The position numbers and the translations under genes were made by a program. Source: Clavelina lepadiformis (Eukaryota; Chordata; Ascidiacea; Aplousobranchia; Clavelinidae). Taken from it: a stretch of 64,000 bases of DNA. Shown one piece after another: positions 1-12,582 of this stretch. Position 1 is the stretch's first letter; the number at the start of each line of letters is the position of its first letter. Below the pieces are notes generated by a model, which was not told the DNA's origin, ran no database searches, and was given only the letters and a program-made list of their open reading frames with translations. The DNA lies in NCBI RefSeq assembly GCF_947623445.1, contig NC_135242.1, positions 22,506,001-22,570,000 of the forward strand, read 5' to 3'.

Positions 1-759
1 GATATCAGCTGTTTTAATAAGCTCATGTGGATTATTTTTCACATTAAAACCAAATAGACTGGAACAGGTTTTGACCTAAGCCTAATTGTGTTGATATCTG
101 TAGAAGACTAGATGAGGTTAAAATTTATGAACAGCTTATAATTGAGTCTAAGCCACATGTTGCAGGCTTTTCTGTGGGCCAGCCTGTTTGCCCTTTTTAC
201 TGGATTTTTGGAGCACATAAGATCTAAGAGCACATTTACAGACAGACTGCAGATGTAGCATGTCGGTGCACTCAATATTGTTTTTCACAAGCTCCATTCT
301 CCCAGTGGCACACTTGAGGTGCATAATTATGCGCATTTATGTACTTGAATATGCCCTACTGAATATGAGGAAAAGGACACTTGAGTATTCTCCAGACCGG
401 CTTTGTGGTGACAGAATGGATATATAGGCCCATAGGCTAGAGCACCTTTGGAAGATCTATCATTTTTTTCAACAGCACTCCAGCCTGGTTTAGGTTAACT
501 GCGATGCAAAATGTGAAATGTATTAATATACAACTTATGCTTACTATACAAGTACTGAGAACTGTGAACATGTGAACAGTGAAACTATTCTGAAAGCAAC
601 TGAAATTGTTGTGACTTTTGCAGTCTCTAAACAGTTTCCTGTAGGCCTATTGAAAAAAGCTCGTAAAATATAAATCTGCTATTGTCAAGTGGAAATGCAT
701 CTGCTCCTCCCCATTTTCCAAACTTGAACTAGAATTTGATAGCCTATAGCTTGATAATC
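1..759. other. Non-coding 5' flank of the RERE gene
   Basis: I see no convincing exon here. The open frames are short, AT-rich and unsupported by splice sites. The stretch should hold the proximal promoter or 5' UTR of the gene starting at 760, but I cannot point to a definite core promoter. Confidence 0.5.
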
Positions 760-3700
760 ATGGAAGTGGGAGGATCATCCAAGCATGATTCTTTGTGGCT
801 ACAAGGAACCAGACGAAATACAAGAAGTTCGTCAAATCACGAAAAAGAAGCGAAAGAAAAGGTTTCATTTACAGTGGTGTATGAAGTTTGTTCAATGTGT
901 TATCATGGCGTTGTCGTAGCTTACTGCTTTGGTCTATTTGCTTTGCTGGTCTATCCTAGATACTTATTTAAAAGTTGACTATTTTTTTTTAAAGTATTTT
1001 TTGTCTTAGGTTGCACCTGCGCTAGCTGAAACCAAATCGCAGCAGGACAACGGTGTGGATGCAGTAGATTTAAAGAAAAAAGACAGTACTGGTCATATAG
1101 TTCGTGGACAAAATAATGAAGTCACTGAATATGTGTCCGAAGATGGAGTATCATATAAATTGTTTGGTGAGTTTATGAGAATACATGGTATGCATATCAT
1201 GTGTGATATTATGGCATTATGTGAAAGGACTTCAGTTGAGAATTTTTCCCTGCAAATATGTGTCAATGTATGATTTGCAGTCATTGTGTCATACATCAGC
1301 ATATCAATTTACATATATCACAAAAATACATACAGTTCGTATATACAATGTACAGTGTATAATGCGACACATACAATATAACACATACAGTTTTTCTACA
1401 ATATATGTACATATTACCATGCATGAAAAGCACTATATAGATATGTGTTCAGGTGTTGTTAAGCAACTTAATTTGCAATGACAGAAATGTAACCCAAACA
1501 AAACTTGTTTGAATTATAGGTATATACGCAACCATTACACAGATAAAATATATTATTAGTTATATAGGCCTTTACATAGAGTGGTGTATATAATTCTGAT
1601 ATATTCTTAAAGATAATGATACTTATCTAAATATTTTACGCATCGCCTCAAATCATGCATCATTCATATAGATTCTGCCTATGTAGCAACTGAAAGAACT
1701 GACAACCCATATGCTATTGGAACTATTCAAGAAATTAAAGTTGTGAGTCTCTATCAAGACTGTCTATACAAATTAATGCTTACATTTTGTTGCTATATAA
1801 TATTTTAATTGAGCTGTATCAGATATTTGTATAATTTGTCATTCATTGAAATGTGTTATGCATTTTCAATTGCTTAATTGAATTGAGCAATGCTACGATT
1901 TTTCTAATCTATAAATAATTTAATCAATTCGCTTAATAAATTTACTTGGGTCCAGTCAATGTTATAATTATAATCAATGTTATAATAACAAGCTCATAAG
2001 GTTTATAAATCAAAGCCCTAAATATAATGTGGCCAACAATACAAACTAGAATTTGAAACAGATTTAATAAATTCATTTAATTAAATTCTTGTCTATTTTT
2101 TGTGTCATTAAAAGTAGCATAACATCATAATGTACTGGTAAATCCTAACTGGTTTGAGCCATATGTATACTGACAAGCTAACTTCATGCTAGTGACATTA
2201 TTTGCTAGTGTTTCATCACTTTAAGTTTTTTGCTCTTTGGAGAAGTAAGTGGGGTTTTAAAACAGGCTTTGAATTTTAACCAGTTTGATATATTTCCTGT
2301 GTAAAAACTTCATCTAAAAGGAAATAGCATGTATATGGGTTCATTTATATATTGGAGATTGACAGATTCTGTGTTATTAAAGTGGAGTTGAAATTGTAGC
2401 CAGCATTTTTGCCAATTATTTTTGTTTTTTCAACAGAGCAAGAAAGACTTAGCTGTTATGGTGGTCAAGTGGTATTACAGGCCTGCTGAAGTGCCTGATT
2501 TGGTTTATCAAATGCTTGTGAAGGAGCGGTTGGATGGCATAGGTAAGTGCTCGAGTGGATTTTAACACAGTTAAGATTAAACGCTTTCTACGTTTTCAGC
2601 TCTTTAAAATCTCAACATGATCTAAAACTTGCTTTGGAAAAGTGTTGAACATTGGTTACATTAGTTTAATTTTTCTTTCTCGCATTTATGTCTATTTTTT
2701 TACCAGATGACCAAAAAGAAAGAGAAACCATTTTAAATGGTGACAACCGCAATCGCGAGCTTTTTGTTGCTGACGATGATGTTATGGAAATGTTTCCTGT
2801 TTCTACTTTACGGTTTGTTTACACTTACAATAGTTATGGGTCGTAATTTGTTACTGCAATCACCCATACATGCATGCTACATCATTGAAAGTGATTTTAT
2901 TTTTTTGTATTTGCTGTTGCACATCTTCAAAATACTTCTCACCGAATGTTAACAACACCTAGCCACATGCGTTCATTTAAATATTTTGTTTCGTTTTAGT
3001 AAATGTATCATGTAAATTTATAAATTGAAACATGTTGATAATTGATATACAGTTGATTGATGTTAAATTATATTGCGAATATAAATTGTTGTGGTTTTAC
3101 TTCCAGAGGAAAATGTTCTGTAAAACATTTCAAGAATTTTCTTGAGGTCAAAGGTTACAACTTGAAACCAGACAGCTTCTTTTACGTTCTTGGCTATAAC
3201 CCAGAGACAAGGTGACCACTTGCATTTTGTTAAACTGTGACATTATTTGATCATAAACACAATGAACACCTAAGGCACATGATTGATCATAGGATGTGGT
3301 AATGGTACAAACGCAACAGCATACCTCGAAGGATTTTTAAAATAATTTTTTGCTCATCATTAGACGCCTGTCAAGTGTACATGGGGAAGTGCGTGTTGGA
3401 CCAAGTCATCAATGGGCCGCAACTACACGAGGAATTTTTCAAAAAGTATGTCCAACATTTGTATCTATACAGTGAGGGGCACTTATGTTTGTGTAGGTCA
3501 GCAATGTAATGCTCAGTTCGTTGCATATGAAAACTTATACTTTGTAAGGTTCTGGTTTTCTTTTATTGCTTCGTAGTTGGGTTTTGCGTGTGTCTTAAAG
3601 GTCATTGTTTAACAGGCGATTCTCCCAGAAGTTTTACTAACGAAGCAAAAATCTGAAGAAAAAGTGAATCTCGATTACGAGGAACTAATATGGGAACCCA

Positions 3701-6700
3701 AAGTCAAAGACTGTGATCTGATGATGTATCTGCAGTCTGCCAGGTAAGCTTGTGTGAGCATTATACTTGTTTGCAATGGTTTGCAGTCAAATATTTGCGC
3801 CTAACCTGATCTCGACCTGTTCTCCCATCCTGCTTTATTGACTTTGCATCAAAGCAACGTGTCTCTGTTTATATTACACTAAGAGAAAGATTAAATAGCA
3901 ACCTTGTGGTTACACTTTGTGTCATAATTGACATATTGCCTGCTTGGATAGCGATTAGCATGTTGATTCAAGGTAATAAAATCCAAAGATTGATTGTGAG
4001 AAGGGTTTTAGGCTTGTTTATTCTGTCTACTTAATGTTTGAAATACATGTATCATATAATGCTGTGGCTGCTTTTTATCTATAGCCCGTGTATTAAGAAG
4101 CTTATCTTCAGCCTATTATAGTATCAGGTTTCCCTGATTGTGTTTCTTTCCCAAACATTGTGAGGACCTGTACGTTGCATTGTCTCATTTCGTAGTGTGT
4201 TGCTTTAATAGCTTTTGTTTCAATGCAATGCAGCAGGTCCGCCAAGGCTGCATGCATTATTCAATAAGTATATACTGTATATTACTTGCTGGTAGATATG
4301 TTAGCTAATGTAATTACAAGTTTAACCATAAGGTTACGGCAAAATATTGAGAAATGTGCAAGTGCATCGGCCTGTTGCATTTTAATAATGTCGCCCTGAT
4401 ATACTAAATCAGTTTATTTAGCATTCTGTGTTTTAATCGTTGATAAATAATTACCACTGTGTTGTAATTGTTATTGATTGTCATTGTGATTGTCATTGAT
4501 TGATTGATAGTCGTTGTGACTGTCATGACCATTGTGTTGGTTGTAGAAGCATGGCAGCCTTTGCTGGGATGTGTGATGGTGGTTCTCCTGAAGAAGGCTG
4601 TGTTATTGCTTCCAGGGATGACACAACCATAAACGCTCTCAATATTGTGAGTATTTGCTTTATCGGGTAACCGCAGTATCCATTCTGTGGAATGCACGCT
4701 TTGTTGTTTATCCAGCACAGTTACACAAACTTTTACTTCATGTAGGAAGCAGTTGTGATCTGTCCGTCACGTTAATACTCAAAGAAAATTCTTGTTTTCA
4801 GCTCTTCCAGTGCAATGGAGATGCGAGGGCAGCTCTCCAAGTTCTAGTGAAGAAGCCGCTTCCGATGACAATTGAGAGGAAATGGACAGAAGACCAATTG
4901 GTATGTGCTTGTTTTCTCGCCTATTTGTGTACAAAATGATTTTGGATCTTTAGTTTTAGGATATGGTATTTGGGCAACTTCTTACGAAATTCTATATTAA
5001 TCAGTGTGTGGTTTTCACAAATATAATGTTTTACAGTACGTATATACTGTGTATGCTGTATTGTATATATATATATATATATATGTATATCTAATTTAGA
5101 CCATGTATATGTGTACTGTGTGTTACCTAACTTTCAATAATTTATTACTTGACATCAATTATTATTCAGGACTCTAAATGGCAAATCTATTGCAAGCTGT
5201 TTATTTATTTGTATTTAAAGTGTCCATGAAATAATATGTGTAGATTTATAGGCAGTATAGATAATAGATTTAAAATGTCCATGTGAATAAAAACTTCTTC
5301 GTGTTCATCGCTTAATGAATATGAATATTATATTTTGTCATATGGGCTTGTTTTTATTTTTCAATTTTAAACTTTTCTGTCCTGATCTCATTAACTGAGT
5401 TTGACCTGATGTTAACCTTGTGTCACATAATTACGCCCTATTGGCTGTGAAATTAAGAATGACAGATTTAAAATTGATTTGTTACGGGTCATGAGATAAT
5501 TAGCATGCTATGTTATAACAGTACATTGTTAGTTGTTATGATAAGCACAATTATCTGAAAACTTTGTCAAATAATAATAAAACTTTGTTAAAAATGACTG
5601 TCTTGTCATTCGATAAAAAAACCAGTAAACCTTTTACCAGATTTAAAGATGCCCAAAATTTAAATATGCTGTGCTTGGAAGGGCCTTCATGTTTAATCTG
5701 ATCAGACCTTTCACTTAATCATGTTTTGGCAAAACAAGTGATTCTTGAAAGATGATGCTGTACAAAGTTATTTCATAAACATCATAGCAACTATCTGTAA
5801 AAGGCTTAACACCAAGTCGATATTGTGAGCCGGGTTTTTCAAGGCTACCTCTGCTGTGTTTACAAAACAAGCCAAGTAATTCTTTCCCTAAGATTAAGTG
5901 CCAGCTTTATAAACAGAACATAGACAGAGTCTATCTCTTGTGAATCGCTTGACTTAACCTGAATTAAAAATGAATCACAGTCAAGAAATAAAAAGTTCCT
6001 TTTTCTGTTTTGACCTCACTGCGTCGTCGTTGGTCCAACCTCAATGCACTTTTATTTTATGAAATTTATTTTGTTAAATCCCTGTCCATTACATTAACAG
6101 CGACTTTTATTGTGATTCCTTAAAATAAAAATGTTTTAAGTAAGTCAGTCCATTTCACTTCCAAGAACATTCTTGATACCGTAATATCTTACGGACGTCT
6201 TCAAGCACAAAAATATTCATTTTACTCCTACACTTGTACTCTGTGTTATACTATATACACAGAAAGTTTTTGTATTAAGTTGTTGTGAAAATGTTTTTGA
6301 AATATATTAGCAAACATTAGCGCCATTTTATTTGATCTCTTAAGTCTTCTAAACCTCTTCACCATTAGTTGATTAAAAGAGGATATTTGTATTAGTTAAA
6401 GCCAACTCAGAATTAACCGTGAATAATTGAGTTGCTGTTGTAGGAAATGATATTAAAATCTGTCATGAATTAATGCCATTATTATGTTTAATGTGTGAAT
6501 CATGTTTTATTAAAGTGATTGGTCTCACACTATTGAGGTTAAGACAATTTTTAGACGTTGTTCATACATCTTAACAGGCTAATGTTTTAATATATTGTTA
6601 AAAAGGACATTTTTACTGGCTAATTACATTTTCTTCCAACATTATAGAAACGCTTCCAAAAAGGTCTACGCCAAAACGGAAAGAATTTCTTCAAAATAAA

Positions 6701-9700
6701 GAAAGATCAACTTCCTAATAAGGAAACTGTGAGTATGATGTCAAAGATAATAACGTTTTTCCACATTTTTGTCTGACCAGTGAGAGTAACTATAAAGACT
6801 AGATAATAATAAGCAGGCTTGTATATGATATTGGGTTTGGTGCTCTTGAACAGACGAATAATGCTAGTAGGGAATTACACTTAATGCCAAAAACACTTGT
6901 GTAATCCTTTGATAAGTTAGTACTGTAATCCAGTTTAACCATAGCCCATTGCTTTGTGGCCTGTTTTAACACAAAACGTGATGACATATCATCATGTACT
7001 ACCTATATTGATACATTGTTCGCAATATTCCAATTACTGTCTTGAACTTTGTGGTCGTAAGATCAATTTAATTGAGTTTTCTAGATCTCGCGGTTTTAAT
7101 TTTGTAAATCACACCGTAGTTACTCTCTGCTTTTCTGGCCACAATTTCTTTGTGTTGCTGTGCTTGCGAGCTTTGTTTGCCTTTAATACACAGCCTTGTG
7201 TTGTTATCTGATAAGAAACCTGGTATATTTAGCCACAAGCTCTAATCTCGATTATGTTCCAAGATAAATTGGAGAATTTATGATCAATTCTTTTGTGGGG
7301 ATTACTTTTTTGGACTTAACGCAACTTTCACTGTCATTCCATTTTAGCAAGCTGTGTATAAAATAAACTCACTAGGCTTATAAAGGTAGTCCAGCTACAT
7401 TAGATGTGGAGCAAAATGTTGGTAGTTGTGTCTAGCACGTAAAAAGCATTTATTAAACTTCTGATTAATAAAACGCTTTTCTACTGTTTTGACTCTTGTA
7501 ACCATTCTATGCACATTGCATGGGCTTGCCATCCATGGACTACATTTAGTTGCACAATACCAGCATAATTGATGAACTCATTTTGAATAAAAACGACAAT
7601 AAATCTCTTGTCCAACAGTCGGAAATAGTCGAGTTTTACTACCTCTGGAAGAAAGTGCAAGAAGGACTCGTTGTGCAACCTCAGAGCAAAAACAGAAGAC
7701 AAGCAACCATGAAGAGAGGTTCAAAGAGTGCTACAACTGCTAATGAAGCCGGTAACATTAATATATCATGGGTCGAATAAGTATCTTATGATTTATGAAT
7801 GTGATTTTTAAACTTCACTTCCCCAGTCTTGTAGTCATCAGAATTCAATCATATCAACTTAAAAATTAGTATCAGTGACTGTATTGCCATTACTTGTATG
7901 GATCAATTTTGTGAACCTTTTAGTTCCCATGCATTCAAAATTGTTACTGCTATATATTCAGTTGCATGCCCTGTGTGCTTTTTAGCAGTATTTTAATGAA
8001 ATTATCTTATAAATAAAATCTCATAAACTGTTTCAGGTGTAAGCTCAAGCGATATCGAATCAGAGAGCGAAGAAAGTGATAAGGAACCACTTAAGTTTAC
8101 TTGTAAACACTGTCAGACTACCAGTGAGTAAAATGTGATAAAAATCTCAATAACAGTGGAAATTAAATTGTAACTTTGATGCCCTTTGATGATTAACGTC
8201 CAGTTGCCAATCGGTACTGGCATTGTGAGCCTTGTAACCGAAACTTAATATATTTATTTATGCAGTGTACCACACCGATTCTCAGCATTCAACATTAAAT
8301 GATCAAGTTGTCGAGTAAAGAGTGATAACAATTAACTGTTTTTGTTTTGTTTGATATTTCTACCAAATTTTATCTTTCAGCATCCGAGGACTGGCATGTT
8401 GGAGGCAAGGAGAGTGTGATGTTGTGCACGGAATGCAGGATCATCTTTAAGAAGTACGGCGAGGATAAACATGTTGCACTGGACTTCCAAGATGATGTTA
8501 AAGCTGATGTGAGTGAAGGCTAAATTGTGTGGAACTTACTTTTGTAATTTTGTTAAAGTCTCTCAAAAAGTTGTCTTTAAATGAACTGATAGACGTAGAA
8601 AAAATTTAATTCAGCCAGATTACGTTTCACACTTTGCTCTGTGGAAAAGAGTCATGCACGACAGAACTTATTCATTTCATTTGTATCTTGTACTTGTAGT
8701 GATGAGGTTACTAGTTAACATTGTTCATGATTAAATCACCTCTTGCCTTGTCGTAGTTGGATAAAGATTCATGCCCAACATCCCTTTCTCCGATCTTCAA
8801 CGAACCGGTGGCTGAATCCCAACCTCATCCGTTCCTCTTCAAACCAATCAAGGAGAAGATGAGCATCGATGCGCAGGAGCCTGCTGCTCCTGATGATGAC
8901 AATACAGATGGGGAGGATGTCAAGGTGGGTCTGTAATAAAAAGAGATATGTGAGAATATAATTAATTCCTGGATTTTAGTGCATTGCTACAGTCTAGTGC
9001 AGTGGTTCCTAATCTTTTCTTACTACTTTCCAACCCCAAGCAGCAATAATTTACCGCTTGCACCCCCCTTTCTCAGCTTCAGCATTGTTACTTAATAGGC
9101 TATTTATGAAAGATTAATGTAGAACTCACAGACCCCAAGTAGGGATCCTCTGGTCTGGTTTGTAATTCACCTCATTTGCATTTCTGTGGTTTAGTGTTTA
9201 CCGTTCTAGGATGTTTTTCTGAAAACATTCATTTGTTTATCAAAATCATCCACTTTGTGCTGACATAGGTTGTAATAGTGCAAGCTTGTCTATTATAAAG
9301 ATTCATTTTATGTTTACACATGAATTAAAGTCGTTTTGGAGGACTAATTTTGATTAAAATCAAAGTTATTTTGTCATCACCCTCTAGTTATTGTCTACAC
9401 AGAAACCAATCAAAAGACAGTGGGAACCAGACACAAATGAAAACCAAATTGACGAGAAAAGAATCAAAGCAGAAATCAAGGTATTTTGGCAATTCTAACC
9501 TGATCTGGGATGACATGGGGATTTTCTCATTCTATTATACCCAGTGAATTAGTATACAATTTGACATTCGATACCACGTTGTTTATATGGTTGGTAAAAG
9601 CTGTAAAACCGTTGTTACTTTGAATTTATTTATGTTTAAAAGTGTCAATCAGGCCATAAAAAGCTGCTTAAGGTAGATATTATATTCACATAACTGTAGA

Positions 9701-12550
9701 CAAAACTGTATCGTCAATTATTCAAGGAAGTCTCATGCTGCCTCTAGCAAGCATTTTAAGCTGCTATAATAGATCACAATGATCATAAAACATTAATGTC
9801 AGCTAGATGTTTTAAACTCATTCCTTCAAGCAGCAAACTGTCGCTCTATTGCTTGCTGTGTAATTTTCAACATCAGTATAAAATGCTTTTCTAAAAGGAG
9901 AATATTAATCACATGGCTTGTCCCAATGTAGGGTGAAAGGACCCAGTTCAGTCCGGTGCCTGCAAAGTCCCCAGAGGTTTCCCAAACCAATTCATCTTCT
10001 GTGCCATGGAAAAACAGGCAAGTGTCTACTCAAAGTTTGATTTAGTATGAAGCATGCGAGGTGAAGTCATTAATTTCTGTAATGACAACCATTCAATTTA
10101 ATCATTCTATAACTTCTATTTTGACAAAATTTGAAAATAAATTCTCTTTTGCGTATAAAACATAAGTGCAATAAAGAGTTACAAAAACTTTTCATGTTGT
10201 GAAAGTTTAACGTAGTCATTCAAGACATGATAGTTATTATATGCAGTGCGGCACTTTAAGTTCTCTTTACAATGATACTCCACCGAAGTGCACCGACGTA
10301 AATAGATATTCCCTGCGCCCATTTATGTTGCTCGTTGCTTCTCGTTTCGATAAAAAGATGTTATTGTTGTTGTGTATTCTGTGCTAGATTGGACGATGAT
10401 TTAAAAACTGTAAAGCAAGAACCAGAAACCTCAGTGAAACCTCCGTTATCCTTGGACGACATGCATTACCCACCGTACCGTGTCCGGGCGATGTTCCCTG
10501 GGCAACCCCATATGCTCCCCACTGCGCACCCCTCACCTCATGCGGCTAGTAGCAAGCGGGGTGAGACTAAAGGGTCTGGGAAACCCCCAAGCCCTCAGAA
10601 AACTTCATCGAATGTTACTGAGGTTACTAAAGCAGAAACCCCGGTTAGTGTCCCCGCTAGCTACCCTAGGCATCCATTTTATCCACCTCGCATCCCTTTC
10701 GTTCCTGGTCACCCACCTGGGTCATCCGGAGACGCCAGATACCCGGTCCCACCTCATTTGTATGGATGGGTGAGTACATTTCCAACACTTATACCACTTT
10801 ATTGAGCACTTGGCTTTTGTTAGGAGTCCATGAGCTGTTTGCCTTGAAATTACAGAATTATCTCTACATACTTTATATTTTTCTATTTAAATGTTGAATT
10901 TTTATTTCTAGCCTACTGTGCCACCACCCAGTAGTAATCAAGAAAAAAACCTCCATGCTAAATTATCCAACCCACAAAGTAGTGAACCACATTTGAAACG
11001 AAGCAACCACACTCCGCCCCAGAATGTTTCAAGGAACTCTCCAAAACCGACCACAGAAGCTCCCCCACCACCTCTTAAAGGAAGCAATTATCCTCCAACT
11101 TCCACTTTAGAGTATGCACGACCACCTGCACAGGTTCATCGTCGTGGCGATCTTGCGACAAATGAAGGTGAGAGTTGTTTACCCTGAGTTAGTACGACGG
11201 TCTTTTATTTCTTCTCACTTTGTTTATGAAGTTGTATATCATTTGTCATGAACTTGCAATGTTCTAAGTTATTCTTATTATGATAATTACTGATTATTAA
11301 CCACATTATATAAATAATGATTTAAAGCACAAAAACAACACTTTGTTATTAATAGCATTAAATATATGATTAAGTTTTAATAATTCTTTCTGCTAATGAT
11401 CCTGGTTTTTCAGTCCCCATTAAAACTGAACCTGTGAAAGAAAGTGTATCGCCCAGTAGTGGCCATGTTCAGAAGACCAGCAGACAACTTTCCGCAAGCT
11501 CATCTTCTGCAGTAGCTGAGAATGAGAAAAAGTATTTATATCTTGAGTTTTAATATGGACTGAGATATCTTTTAAATCTGACTTGATTTTCTCGTAATCA
11601 TAGTTCCTGCTGTTCAATTAATGGATAAATTACGATTTTCTTTTTAAAAATCCAAAAGATGTTTGCAAGTGTGAGTGAAAGCTACATTGGATTATTAATT
11701 AATTTCGTGTTAGGGCAAACAGAGAACAAGTCGCACCAACGCCAACCAATGAGGATGATGATTCAGGTGGTGAGGAACCATCCCCACCAATCTACCCCGA
11801 ACACCACGTAACTATCCCTGCTGGAAAGGTGAAGAAATCGGTTTCGTATTTTACCAGTTTGTTTGTTTGTAATTTCAAGTTTTTCGTAGAAACTTTGCTT
11901 ATCAAATAACGTCACGGAAATTAATCTTTAATACTTCATTTCAGCCGTGGCCGCAGAACTTCCGTTTCTATGACGACGGTCTACCCAGGCAGGATCGATC
12001 GAAGGGAAAAGTGGTGTGCTTTGCTGGGCAGAAAATAAGGTGACACGAAATAACTGGGATAAAGTTTTTTTTCGTACTTTTTGTTGAGTTTTGATTTAAG
12101 TTGATTTTTGCGGTTGTATAAGTTTGTACCTATCTTGTTTAATTAAGGTCAAACGAGTTGTTTAAGTAAGTTGCAAATTACAACATTCAAACGTTGTAAA
12201 GCTTGTTACAATACAGCGAGTAATTAATAATAGAATAGCAATAGCAGTAATAAGTAAGTAAGAAAAAATAGTAATACAGCATTTACAAAATACCCAATAA
12301 CCGCCGTAGAATATTCCTTTATGGGGTTGTAGGGACTGAAAATGACCAAGTGTTACTTTTCGTGAATTATTAACACAAACATCTAATTAACAGACTTGAG
12401 GGGTGCCCAGGATCGTTTTGCAGTCGAACCGACTTCACGTTGGTGAGCACGAAGGTGAAAAAAGAACCACATAAACCTGATAATCGGCACGTGCAAGCCC
12501 AACCAGTCACATCTCAACCTCAGCGGGCACAACCTTATAAACCACCACCT

Positions 12551-12582
<32 letters not shown>

